Assembly (NCBI RefSeq): GCF_019091455.1
Contig: NZ_JAGXJN010000032.1
Coordinates: 42,113-106,112 of the forward strand
DNA: 64,000 nt
Direction of reading: 5' to 3'
Source: Chitinophaga sp. GbtcB8
GTDB lineage: Bacteria; Bacteroidota; Bacteroidia; Chitinophagales; Chitinophagaceae
The notes under the pieces are model-generated. The model saw only the letters and a list, made by a program, of their open reading frames with translations, made no database searches and was not told where the DNA came from. Below are positions 25,662 to 34,210 of the stretch, piece after piece (the stretch's first letter is position 1; every line of letters starts with the position of its first letter). A program made the translations under genes and the position numbers.

Positions 25662-27308
25662 ATGAAAATATATTATACCCTGTTGCTGCTTTTAAGCGGC
25701 TTGCCCGGTATTGCGCAAAATACCTCCGATACCCTTTCTGCAAAAATTGATTCCCTGTTTAATATCTATGCCCGTACCAGCCGCCCTGGCGTGGCTGCTT
25801 TAATTGTAAAGGATGGAAGAACCCTGTTTGAAAAAGGCTATGGAATGGCCAACCTGGAATACGATATTCCCATTACAACCACAACGGTTTTTGATCTTGC
25901 ATCTGTATCAAAACAATTCACAGGTTTTGCCATTTCAACTTTGATACAGGAAGGCAAAATATCACCGGATGATGATATCCATAAATACCTGCCTGATGTA
26001 CCCCAATTTGGTAAAACCATTACCATCCGTCATCTGATCCATCATACCAGCGGATTAAGGGATTGGCCCGCCACCCTGCATGCTGCTGGCTGGCGCTGGG
26101 ATGAGAGCTTCAGCTATGAGGACATTATGCGAATGGTGAAACAGCAGCGGGAGCTGGATTTTGAGCCAGGCTCGCAATATTCCTATTCCAATACCGGTTA
26201 TAACCTGCTGGCAGCTATTGTAGCCAAAGTAAGCGGCATTCCATTCCCGGAATGGATTGATGCGCATATCTTTAAACCATTGAACATGCGGGCATCCCTG
26301 GTACAAAGCGATTATTCAATGGTGATCAGCCATGTGGCCAGCTCATATTATGCTAACGATAACAAATACTTTAAGAGTAATGATGCCCTTACGGCCTTAG
26401 GTTCCAGCTCAATATTCTCCACGGCTGAAGATCTGGCTAAATGGGTTATTCATTTTCAGCAGGCGCTTGAGCAAAAAGATCCCGTGTACCTAAGGATGAT
26501 AGAAACAGACACGCTCAATAACAAACAAAAGATTGATTATGCCTATGGCCTGGAAGTGAGCCAGCGTAACGGCATCACAAATATTGCGCATGATGGCGGC
26601 TGGGCAAGCTTCCGCACCATTATTTCCAATTTCCCGGATCAGAAGCTTGCGGTCATCCTGCTCAGTAACGACGGTAATTTTGATGTTTATAGAAATACAA
26701 ATGCCATTGCAAAGCTGTTCTTAAACGATAAAATAACATCCGGTCCAAAACGTGAAGACCTTAGTAACCTGCCCAACATTTCCGTTGATACCCTGTTATT
26801 AAAAAAATATACTGGCAGCTACCAGCTGGGTCCTGGCTGGTATGTAACTTTTACATTGGAGAACGGCCGTATAATGGTACAGGCAAACGGGGAGGATAAG
26901 TTCCCCACTGATCTGAAATCCGATTCAGTGTTATGGGTGCCGGCCTACAATTCATCTGTTACTTTCAGGGAAATAAAAGAGAAAGCAGGCGCCTTAAAAT
27001 ACCATGGTAGCATTGCCCCAAGGGTGATCCCGGTTAAAATTACCCCTGCGCAGCTGGATCAATATGCCGGCGCCTATTATAGCAAAGAGCTGGAAACCGC
27101 CTACCAGCTTTCTGTAAAAGATGGTAAGCTGGTTGCGCATCATATGCGTTTAGGTGATTTTACTTTTGAGCCGGACCTGGTTATTGCCGGGAAGTTCAGC
27201 AGTTACAACGGTACTATTAATTTCCTGACAAACGCACAAAAAAAGATAACCGGCTTCAGGCTTAGCAATGGAAGAATAAAAAATATACTTTTTAAGAAAC
27301 AGGAGTAG
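25662..27308 (+). CDS. Beta-lactamase-fold serine hydrolase (class C-like)
   Basis: A 548-residue secreted protein; the start at 25662 gives a normal signal peptide (YTLLLLLSGLPGIA-QN), while the longer frame to 25584 adds a non-signal extension. Residues about 25-360 form the serine beta-lactamase-like domain with S81-V-S-K84, Y175-S-N177 and H310-D-G312 motifs in the right order and spacing. A C-terminal part (about 380-548, ending RIKNILFKKQE) looks like two small lipocalin-like repeats (YTGSYQLGPG..., YAGAYYSKEL...) seen in bacterial esterase/DD-peptidase relatives. True beta-lactamase activity is not implied; esterase or D-amino-peptidase activity is equally likely. Confidence 0.9.
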   Translation: MKIYYTLLLLLSGLPGIAQNTSDTLSAKIDSLFNIYARTSRPGVAALIVKDGRTLFEKGYGMANLEYDIPITTTTVFDLASVSKQFTGFAISTLIQEGKISPDDDIHKYLPDVPQFGKTITIRHLIHHTSGLRDWPATLHAAGWRWDESFSYEDIMRMVKQQRELDFEPGSQYSYSNTGYNLLAAIVAKVSGIPFPEWIDAHIFKPLNMRASLVQSDYSMVISHVASSYYANDNKYFKSNDALTALGSSSIFSTAEDLAKWVIHFQQALEQKDPVYLRMIETDTLNNKQKIDYAYGLEVSQRNGITNIAHDGGWASFRTIISNFPDQKLAVILLSNDGNFDVYRNTNAIAKLFLNDKITSGPKREDLSNLPNISVDTLLLKKYTGSYQLGPGWYVTFTLENGRIMVQANGEDKFPTDLKSDSVLWVPAYNSSVTFREIKEKAGALKYHGSIAPRVIPVKITPAQLDQYAGAYYSKELETAYQLSVKDGKLVAHHMRLGDFTFEPDLVIAGKFSSYNGTINFLTNAQKKITGFRLSNGRIKNILFKKQE

Positions 27309-27327
27309 TGGGGCTTACTGCCCCACT
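27307..27327. terminator. Hairpin between converging hydrolase and transketolase genes
   Basis: Perfect 8-bp inverted repeat AGTGGGGC / GCCCCACT with loop TTACT, starting in the hydrolase stop codon and ending just before the transketolase stop. It lacks a good T run on either strand. Confidence 0.6.
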
Positions 27328-27329
27328 GC

Positions 27330-29180
27330 CTATGCCGTTACCGCACAAAGCTCCCTGACCTTTTGCGCTATATGATCTGCATCTATGCCTGCATCTTGCA
27401 GCAGCTCATCTTTTGTACCGGATTGTGAAATGTCAGGCACCGCCATTTTAATGATATGAGCGCCGGTATCTGACAGGGCTGCTGCAGCAAAATCGCCCAT
27501 GCCCCCATGTTCAAAATGGTCTTCTACCGTTATCAGTAAATTTTGTTTGGTGGCATGCACACTCTCATTCAATGCAGCGGCGTCTATGGGATGTATGGAA
27601 TAACAATCCAGCACCCTTATATGGATGTTTTCTTTTTCAAGCTCCTCTGCAGCTTTAAGCGCTTCAAATACTGTAATGCCGGTAGCTGCCACGGTTAGCT
27701 CATCATGATCTGAATGACGCAAAAGCTTAGAGCCGCCGATCTCAAAATGTTCATCCTTACTATATAACAAAGCGGTTTTAGGCCTTAAAGTACGCATGTA
27801 AACAATGCCGGCATGGGCAGCCATTTCCTGCACCAGGCTTGCTGTACACCAGGCATCGGCAGGCTGTAATACAACGGCGCCGGGCAATGCTCCAAACATA
27901 GCAATGTCTTCCAGCGCCATCTGCGAAGGGCCATCTTCCCCTATGGAAACGCCCACATGGGAACCTGCAAACTTGACATTGGCTTCAGATACCCGCGCCA
28001 TCCGTATCTGGTCTGCAGCCCTGGTAAAAAATGCGCCGAAAGTGGCTGCAAAAGGCACCCGGCCCAACCTGGACAAACCTACCGCCACGGATACCATATT
28101 CTGTTCTGCGATATAACATTCAATGAAATGATCCGGTGTTTTCTTTTTTACATCTTCTGTGAAGGTGGAATTCATTACATCTCCGTCCAGCACATAAAGG
28201 TTTTTGTTCTGCTCCACAAGTGATGCCAATACTTCCCCAAATACTTCCCGTGTTGCGTATTCCTTGCCTTTCTCAAAACTGGTTGTTACCCGGTATTTTA
28301 CGTCCGTATTTGCCGGCATCAGTTTCCCGGAAGGCTTCCTGAGCGCAAACCGCGCCTGGTCATCCACATCGCCCAATTCCTGCAGCGCTTTCTGAAGCTC
28401 GTCTTTCTTCAGGGCTTTGCCATGCCAGCCATCTTTATCTTCCAGGAAAGAAATGCCTTTCCCTTTAATTGTTTTGGCTACAATGGCGGTGGGCTTGCCG
28501 TTCTTATTATTTACCGCTTTTTCAAATGCCTGGTCAATCTCTTCATAATTATGACCATCTATGGCTATTACTTCAAAACCAAATGCCTTAAAGCGGTTCA
28601 CATATTCTTCTGTGTGATGGCCGAACATAGTTGGCTGGCTTTGCGCAAGGCGGTTAATATCCAGGATAGCCACCAGGTTATCCAGCTTTTCATGCGTAGC
28701 AAAATTGGCCGCTTCCCAGATCTGTCCTTCGGCCAGCTCACCATCGCCGGTAAGTACAAAAGTTTTGGACGAAAGGCCTTCCCTTTTGGCGGTCAGCGCA
28801 AGCCCCGCCCCTACTGATAAACCCTGGCCCAGGGAGCCGGTAGCTGCCTCTGCGTAAACAAATTTAGGTACAGGATGCCCCTGGAACCGGCTGCCGAATT
28901 TGCGTAATGTTTTCAGCTCATCCAGCGGATAGGCACCGGCTACACCAAACAAGGCATACAGCAAAGGTGCTGCATGGCCCTTTGAAAGTACAAACCGGTC
29001 GTTATAATTATTCAGCGGTTCCGCAATATCATAAGTGAAATATTTCTCAAACAGCACGGCGGTAAGGTCCGCCGCAGAAAGGCAGGAGGTGGGATGTCCT
29101 GAGGTAGCTTCCGTAGTGGAGATCAGCGACCACTTACGCAACAGGCCGGCTTTGTTCTTAAACGCTGCAAACTCTTTCAT
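27330..29180 (-). CDS. tkt: Transketolase
   Basis: A 616-residue full-length enzyme in one chain. The N-terminal pyrimidine-diphosphate domain has SGHPTSCLSAADL, LSKGHAAPLLYAL and the ThDP motif GDGELAEGQIWEAANFA...N (about 140-175). The pyrimidine domain (about 310-480) has DGDVMNSTF, FIECYIAEQNMVSVAVGLS with the catalytic Glu, and GSHVGVSIGEDGPSQM. The C-terminal domain (about 490-616) contains RVLDCYSIHPIDAAAL. It moves two-carbon units between sugar phosphates in the pentose phosphate pathway. This version is shorter than E. coli TktA, as is usual for the animal/Bacteroidota-like group. Single-gene transcript. Confidence 0.92.
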   Translation of the reverse strand: MKEFAAFKNKAGLLRKWSLISTTEATSGHPTSCLSAADLTAVLFEKYFTYDIAEPLNNYNDRFVLSKGHAAPLLYALFGVAGAYPLDELKTLRKFGSRFQGHPVPKFVYAEAATGSLGQGLSVGAGLALTAKREGLSSKTFVLTGDGELAEGQIWEAANFATHEKLDNLVAILDINRLAQSQPTMFGHHTEEYVNRFKAFGFEVIAIDGHNYEEIDQAFEKAVNNKNGKPTAIVAKTIKGKGISFLEDKDGWHGKALKKDELQKALQELGDVDDQARFALRKPSGKLMPANTDVKYRVTTSFEKGKEYATREVFGEVLASLVEQNKNLYVLDGDVMNSTFTEDVKKKTPDHFIECYIAEQNMVSVAVGLSRLGRVPFAATFGAFFTRAADQIRMARVSEANVKFAGSHVGVSIGEDGPSQMALEDIAMFGALPGAVVLQPADAWCTASLVQEMAAHAGIVYMRTLRPKTALLYSKDEHFEIGGSKLLRHSDHDELTVAATGITVFEALKAAEELEKENIHIRVLDCYSIHPIDAAALNESVHATKQNLLITVEDHFEHGGMGDFAAAALSDTGAHIIKMAVPDISQSGTKDELLQDAGIDADHIAQKVRELCAVTA

Positions 29181-29344
29181 ATGATCATTATTTTTTAGGT
29201 ATTAATACACGAGGTTGGTTATAAATATCAACCGAAAATGTTCCGCAATTATTAAGCCTTCTTAAAACGGTACGATTTTTTTGCGCCTTAATAGTAAGTG
29301 TGGAAATATCTACACGAAGCATTTTCACCCAAAACTCAATAATT

Positions 29345-29494
29345 ATGATCAGGAAATTAAAATCAGGACAATACAGATTATACTCTGTTAAGAAAGATCC
29401 CAAAACGCACAAGCGCCGCAACTTAGGTACGTTTGATTCTTTGTCAGCAGCTAAGAAACATGAGCAGGAGGTACAGTATTTTAAACGGCATTAG
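29345..29494 (+). CDS. Small basic conserved protein (49 aa)
   Basis: A 49-residue basic protein, MIRKLKSGQYRLYSVKKDP at the start, KTHKRRNLGTFDSLSAAKKH in the middle and EVQYFKRH at the end. The pattern of a short beta hairpin followed by an amphipathic helix resembles the AP2-like/arm-type DNA-binding or KOW-like small proteins; identical architecture is known to me from many Bacteroidota as an uncharacterised conserved protein. No partner gene is adjacent; it is divergent from transketolase and closed by a strong terminator. Confidence 0.75.
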   Translation: MIRKLKSGQYRLYSVKKDPKTHKRRNLGTFDSLSAAKKHEQEVQYFKRH

Positions 29495-29541
29495 GCTGTA
29501 AATGATGATGGCCGGATACCTGTGAACCGGCCAAAATAAAA

Positions 29542-29567
29542 AAAGCCTGCAAAAGCTTGCAGGCTTT
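29542..29567. terminator. Bidirectional terminator between the 49-aa gene and groEL
   Basis: Perfect 11-bp inverted repeat AAAGCCTGCAA / TTGCAGGCTTT with loop AAGC, A-rich before and T-rich after. It serves the small plus-strand gene and the groEL gene on the minus strand. Confidence 0.88.
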
Positions 29568-29589
29568 ATGCCGGTACTTGTGAACCGGA

Positions 29590-31221
29590 TTAATAATCCA
29601 TCCCACCCATGCCAGGTGCGGCCATCGCGGCGGGCTGCTCTTTTTTGGGCTTATCTGCCACCACACATTCTGTGGTAAGCAGCATACCTGCAATAGAAGC
29701 GGCATTTTCGATCGCAATCCTGGTAACCTTCGTAGGATCAATTACGCCGGCTTCAAAGAGGTTTTCATATTGCTCCGTACGTGCGTTAAAGCCATAATCC
29801 GCTTTCCCTTCCCGGATCTTTCCTATAACTACGCTTCCCTCCAGGCCGCAGTTGTACACAATTTGCCGTAACGGTTCTTCCACGGAACGTTTAACAATGG
29901 CGATACCTGTGGATTCATCATCGTTGGCGCCTTGTAATTCATTTAACTTTTCAACTGCCCTGATGTAAGCTACCCCGCCGCCAGGCACAATACCTTCCTG
30001 CACGGCCGCACGGGTTGCATGCAACGCATCGTCCACCCGGTCTGTCTTCTCTTTCATCTCAACTTCAGTGGCGGCGCCTACATACAGCACTGCAACACCT
30101 CCGCTCAGCTTGGCAAGCCTTTCCTGCAATTTTTCGCGGTCATAGTCAGAAGTAGTGCTTTCAATCTGTGCTTTTATCTGGCTAATCCTTCCGGCAATTG
30201 CATCCTTATCGCCGTATCCGCCAACAATGGTTGTATTGTCCTTATCTATGGTCACTGATTCACAGCTTCCCAGGGATGTCAGATCAGCATTTTCCAGCTT
30301 ATATCCCTGTTCTTCACTGATCAGCGTTCCGTTAGTTAGCACTGCAATGTCCTGGAGCATCTCCCTGCGGCGGTCGCCAAAACCCGGAGCCTTAACAGCA
30401 GCCACTTTAAGCGTTCCCCTTATTTTGTTTACCACTAATGTAGCCAGTGCCTCCCCTTCAAGATCTTCAGCAATAATAAGCAGGGGCCTTCCTGTCTGTG
30501 CAGTCTTTTCAAGGATGGTGATCAGCTCCTTCATCGTTGACAGCTTTTTATCATAGATCAGGATGTAAGGTTTTACCAGCACCTCCTGCATCTTTTCGCT
30601 GTTTGTCACAAAGTAAGGAGATATATAACCGCGGTCGACCTGCATACCTTCAACTACTTCAACTGTAGTTCCGGTTCCCTTTGCCTCCTCGACTGTTATT
30701 ACGCCTTCTGTTCCTACTTTTGCAAATGCTTCAGCAATCAGCTTGCCGATCGTATCGTCATTGTTGGCTGAAATGGTGGCCACCTGACGGATCTTTTGCA
30801 CATCACTTCCAACAAACCTTGACTGTTCTTTTAGGTTTTGCACAATGGATTCCACCGCTTTATCCATCCCTCTTTTCAGGTCCATTGGGTTGGCACCGGC
30901 AGCCACGTTCCTGAGGCCTTCATTAATCATTGCCTGCGCCAGCACCGTAGCCGTTGTAGTGCCGTCCCCTGCAATGTCGGCGGGTTTGGAAGCCACTTCC
31001 TTCACCATCTGAGCACCCATAATTTCAATGGGGTCTTCCAGCTCAATTTCCTTTGCCACACTAACGCCGTCCTTTGTAATAGCAGGGGCACCAAATTTCT
31101 TCTCCAGTACAACATTACGGCCTTGCGGACCGAGTGTTACCTTAACAGCGTTGGCTAAAACATCAACGCCTTTCTTCATTTTGTTTCTTGCATCCAGCTC
31201 AAAGAAAAGTTGCTTTGACAT
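29590..31221 (-). CDS. groEL: Chaperonin GroEL (60 kDa)
   Basis: A 543-residue chaperonin. The start at 31221 (MSKQLFFELDARNKMKKGVD) is chosen over an in-frame ATG at 31245 because GroEL proteins begin at this point. Conserved blocks include KVTLGPQGRNVVLEKKFGAP, the ATP-site GDGTTTATVLAQ (about 85-96), and the C-terminal VEEPLRQIVYNCGLEG region, ending in a short Gly-Met tail (PGMGGMDY). It assembles as a double heptameric ring that folds proteins with GroES. groES lies 57 bp upstream on the same strand, making the classical operon. No CIRCE element is evident upstream. Confidence 0.97.
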   Translation of the reverse strand: MSKQLFFELDARNKMKKGVDVLANAVKVTLGPQGRNVVLEKKFGAPAITKDGVSVAKEIELEDPIEIMGAQMVKEVASKPADIAGDGTTTATVLAQAMINEGLRNVAAGANPMDLKRGMDKAVESIVQNLKEQSRFVGSDVQKIRQVATISANNDDTIGKLIAEAFAKVGTEGVITVEEAKGTGTTVEVVEGMQVDRGYISPYFVTNSEKMQEVLVKPYILIYDKKLSTMKELITILEKTAQTGRPLLIIAEDLEGEALATLVVNKIRGTLKVAAVKAPGFGDRRREMLQDIAVLTNGTLISEEQGYKLENADLTSLGSCESVTIDKDNTTIVGGYGDKDAIAGRISQIKAQIESTTSDYDREKLQERLAKLSGGVAVLYVGAATEVEMKEKTDRVDDALHATRAAVQEGIVPGGGVAYIRAVEKLNELQGANDDESTGIAIVKRSVEEPLRQIVYNCGLEGSVVIGKIREGKADYGFNARTEQYENLFEAGVIDPTKVTRIAIENAASIAGMLLTTECVVADKPKKEQPAAMAAPGMGGMDY

Positions 31222-31278
31222 ACCTGTTTTTTTTACTGTCCACAAATAATTCGTAGTTAAATAGCTGATAATTCGCCC

Positions 31279-31560
31279 TTAGAGGATGGCTAAAATATCA
31301 GCTTCCCGCATGATCAACAGATCTTCTCCATTTAATTGCAGCTCTGTACCTGCATATTTACCGTATAACACGGTATCTCCTGATTTAACGCTCAACGGCT
31401 CATCTTTTTTCCCCGGGCCGGCGGCTACAATAGTGCCGCGCTGAGGTTTCTCTTTTGCGGTGTCCGGAATAATGATACCACCGGTTGTTTTTTCTTCGGC
31501 GGGTACCGGGCGAACAATGACCCGGTCATGAAGTGGCTGTGCTTGAAAATTGGTTACCAT
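31279..31560 (-). CDS. groES: Co-chaperonin GroES (10 kDa)
   Basis: A 93-residue protein starting at MVTNFQAQPLHDRVIVRPVP; the open frame further upstream to 31629 is not part of the family. The mobile loop (EEKTTGGIIIPDTAKEKPQ, about residues 20-38) with the hydrophobic III triplet that docks on GroEL is intact, as are GTIVAAGPGK and the C-terminal LIMREADILAIL. It caps the GroEL ring. It is the first gene of the groES-groEL operon. Confidence 0.95.
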   Translation of the reverse strand: MVTNFQAQPLHDRVIVRPVPAEEKTTGGIIIPDTAKEKPQRGTIVAAGPGKKDEPLSVKSGDTVLYGKYAGTELQLNGEDLLIMREADILAIL

Positions 31561-31889
31561 AACATTGAAATTGCATTGATTAAAAACAATATCATATAGG
31601 TGATTGTATAATCGCAGCGGCGGCCGCAACTGCTTTTTTGCAATCTCACAAGCGTTATGCCAGCGGCAAAAAATTACATTTTGTCACTGTCCGTATTGAA
31701 AAATTGACACTCCCGGATACTCAAAAATTTTACAAAGGAAAAGACCACAGCATAATTGAAGGATCTTTCCCCCTACCGGAAGCAATGCCAAATTTTCAGA
31801 AAAATGATCTCATTGATTTCACATGATAACTTACAAAAAAGTTTATTTACATTAGCAGGTGCTCTCGTTAATCTAATACCTATTGTTCA
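31561..31889. other. Divergent upstream region of groES and the GH64 gene, no clear gene
   Basis: The 329 bp between the two divergent starts hold a 62-codon plus-strand ORF (31638-31826) that has no family resemblance and no upstream signals, so I do not call it a gene. The region should carry promoters for both sides, but I see no exact TAnnTTTG element placed correctly. Confidence 0.4.
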
Positions 31890-34067
31890 ATGAAAACCAG
31901 ATCTTTATCCGGGTCGTTTTGCGCCCGCATGGCCTTGCTGTTTATTGTAGTCATCTTAACCGGGAGCAAAGTACAGGCCCAAACTACCGTCCCCTTCACC
32001 TTGCGTAACAACTCAGCGTATGCTGATGGCAATGTGTATGTAGCTGTTGTAGGCATCATCAATGACAATCATGTATGGATTGACCCCAAAACCGGTGCGG
32101 TCAACCTGATGAATGTATCAAACAACACCGTGCCCGGGCCGGTGATCAACGGTAACCAGGGACCAGGCGGCAATGGCCGGTATGCTAACTGTTTTGCCAA
32201 GCTGAGTGAGATACCTAATAAGGTCATCAACATTCCCGGCATTGCAGGATGCCGCATCCTGATCTCTTTCAATTCACAGCTGTATCTCTATTTCTTCGGC
32301 GCATCCGGTTCGCCAAGTGGTTATGCAGCACCCAATCTTGCCAATCCCACGGACCCTAACCAGGGCATCCGGTTTGAAACGATTGAGCTTACAAACGCAT
32401 CCAATGGTCTTTGGGTGAACACTACCCGTGTGGATAGCTACCAGTATCCAATGGGCCTTGAAGTGTGGGGCAATGGCGGCTTTTACCAAAAGGTTGGAGA
32501 GCTCATCCCCCACAGCCAGATCCTTTCACAATGGCAATCTACCGCACCTGCCGACTTTGCCGGCTGTTATGATGCTGCCAATGGCATCATCAAGTTCCCT
32601 TCAAAAACAGCGGCCTTTCAAAGCGGTGCACAGGCCAATTATTTTGGTTCTTACATTGATGCCATCTGGTCTAAGTACCAAAACGGTAACCTGGTTTTCA
32701 GCGCAGGCGATGCAGGCACCTGGAGCGGCCGTGTATCCGGAAATGTATTCACATTCACCCGGGCTTCTGACGGGCAGGTGGGCACCATCTCACGCAAACC
32801 CACCAATCTTGAAGCGATGGAAGGCAGCGGGGTTATGGCCACCGGCGGACAATGGGATAAAGTTGTGCAGGCGCAGATCTGCGCTGCCATTAACCGCCAT
32901 GCCATTGATCTTACACTGGCCACCGGCGCCACACAGGACTTTTCCAGCGCATCCAAATATTACCAGACGGCTCCTTACAACTGGTATTGCAAATTCTGGC
33001 ACCGCAGTGATATCAGCTACAACAGCCTGACCTATGCTTTTTGCTACGACGATGTATTTAATCATTCGTCCACCATCAATGCTACCTCCCCTCAACGCAC
33101 CACTATTACCATAGGCGGTTTTTCAGGGATCACGGCAGGCGGTGCGGCCATAGCCTATAAGGATTGTAACTATACCGGTTATGCCGTAGGCCTTAACCCT
33201 GGCACTTATACACTTAGCCAGCTGAATGCGCTGGGTATTCTCAATGATGATATTTCTTCTATGAAGGTGACCTCAGGGTATAAGGTTACACTGTACAAGC
33301 ATGACAATTTTGGCGGATCAACCCTTGTACTTACGGCGGACGATAATTGCCTGGTTGATAATAACATGAACGATTCAACCAGCTCGCTGAAAATAGAATC
33401 AAATACAAATACCTCCTCGATCGTTGTGCAGGCAGAAGATTACAATTATATGTCCGGCATAGCCACCGAAACAACTACGGATGCAGGTGGCGGACTGGAT
33501 GTGGGATGGATAGAGGCCGGCGACTGGATGTCATACAATGTAACCATTCCTGCAACAGGTACCTACCGGGTAGATTACCGCGTGGCCAGCCCTAACGCCA
33601 ACACAAGCCTGCGGCTGGAAAAAGATGCCGGCGCCACACAGCTGGGCACTGTTACCATACCTAATACCGGCGGATGGCAGAACTGGGGCAATGTTTCACA
33701 TACCGTAACCTTACCTGCAGGTACTTATAGCATAGGCATTGCCACAACCACCGGCGGGTTCAATCTCAATTATCTTACCATTACCAGTGTTGCATCAGCT
33801 GCCCGGATGGCTGTGCAAACGGTAAAAACGGAAGATGGCAATACCGCCGTTACACTATCGCCCAACCCGGTGACTGAGCAATTACACCTCCGTAACAATG
33901 ATAAGGTTAGAACGCTTAGCATTTATGATATAAGCGGGCACCAGGTTATGAAAGTTAAAAGCCCGGGGAACACTATTTCTGTATCCTCATTAACACCTGG
34001 TGTATATATTATTGCTATAGACCGTAAAGATGGTGTGCAAAAACAGGTTAAGATCCTGAAACAATAA
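31890..34067 (+). CDS. GH64-type beta-1,3-glucanase with crystallin, CBM6 and T9SS domains
   Basis: A 725-residue secreted protein. After a signal peptide (to about VQA-QT, residue 30), residues about 32-395 resemble the thaumatin-like GH64 glucan endo-1,3-beta-glucosidase fold (TVPFTLRNNSAYADGNVYVA, YQYPMGLEVWGNGGFYQKVG, Cys-rich middle). Residues about 405-510 look like a beta/gamma-crystallin domain (AIAYKDCNYTGYAVGL, VTLYKHDNFGGSTLVL, two Greek-key motifs). Residues about 515-635 are a CBM6 (VVQAEDYNYMSG, VGWIEAGDWMSYNV). The end (about 650-725, LSPNPVTEQLHL...GVYIIAI) is a type IX sorting domain. It should cut beta-1,3-glucan such as laminarin or fungal wall glucan outside the cell. Confidence 0.85.
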   Translation: MKTRSLSGSFCARMALLFIVVILTGSKVQAQTTVPFTLRNNSAYADGNVYVAVVGIINDNHVWIDPKTGAVNLMNVSNNTVPGPVINGNQGPGGNGRYANCFAKLSEIPNKVINIPGIAGCRILISFNSQLYLYFFGASGSPSGYAAPNLANPTDPNQGIRFETIELTNASNGLWVNTTRVDSYQYPMGLEVWGNGGFYQKVGELIPHSQILSQWQSTAPADFAGCYDAANGIIKFPSKTAAFQSGAQANYFGSYIDAIWSKYQNGNLVFSAGDAGTWSGRVSGNVFTFTRASDGQVGTISRKPTNLEAMEGSGVMATGGQWDKVVQAQICAAINRHAIDLTLATGATQDFSSASKYYQTAPYNWYCKFWHRSDISYNSLTYAFCYDDVFNHSSTINATSPQRTTITIGGFSGITAGGAAIAYKDCNYTGYAVGLNPGTYTLSQLNALGILNDDISSMKVTSGYKVTLYKHDNFGGSTLVLTADDNCLVDNNMNDSTSSLKIESNTNTSSIVVQAEDYNYMSGIATETTTDAGGGLDVGWIEAGDWMSYNVTIPATGTYRVDYRVASPNANTSLRLEKDAGATQLGTVTIPNTGGWQNWGNVSHTVTLPAGTYSIGIATTTGGFNLNYLTITSVASAARMAVQTVKTEDGNTAVTLSPNPVTEQLHLRNNDKVRTLSIYDISGHQVMKVKSPGNTISVSSLTPGVYIIAIDRKDGVQKQVKILKQ

Positions 34068-34090
34068 GCAGCATTTAATTTAAAATAAGG

Positions 34091-34116
34091 AACCCGCTTA
34101 ATAAGCGGGTTTTCTT
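34091..34116 (+). terminator. Rho-independent terminator after the GH64 gene
   Basis: Inverted repeat AACCCGCTTA / TAAGCGGGTT followed by TTCTTTTCC, 24 bp after the stop. Confidence 0.88.
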
Positions 34117-34139
34117 TTCCATAAACCCATCTTCAAAAA

Positions 34140-34172
34140 AGAAGCTGCCTCAAATTATATGAGACAGCTTCT
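34140..34172 (-). terminator. Rho-independent terminator after the peptidoglycan hydrolase gene
   Basis: Read on the minus strand: AGAAGCTG-t-CTC, loop, GAG-g-CAGCTTCT followed by a run of T. It is 39 bp after the stop of the minus-strand gene and back to back with the GH64 terminator. Confidence 0.88.
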
Positions 34173-34210
34173 CTTCAGAAACCTCAATGATCCTGTAGCA
34201 AAGGCTAATT

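Noticed and set aside
29188..29421. 77-codon minus-strand ORF overlapping the 49-aa gene
   Set aside because: The plus-strand frame matches a known conserved small protein, so this one is its shadow.
31638..31826. 62-codon ORF in the groES/GH64 divergent region
   Set aside because: Occupies the region needed for both promoters and has no recognised features.
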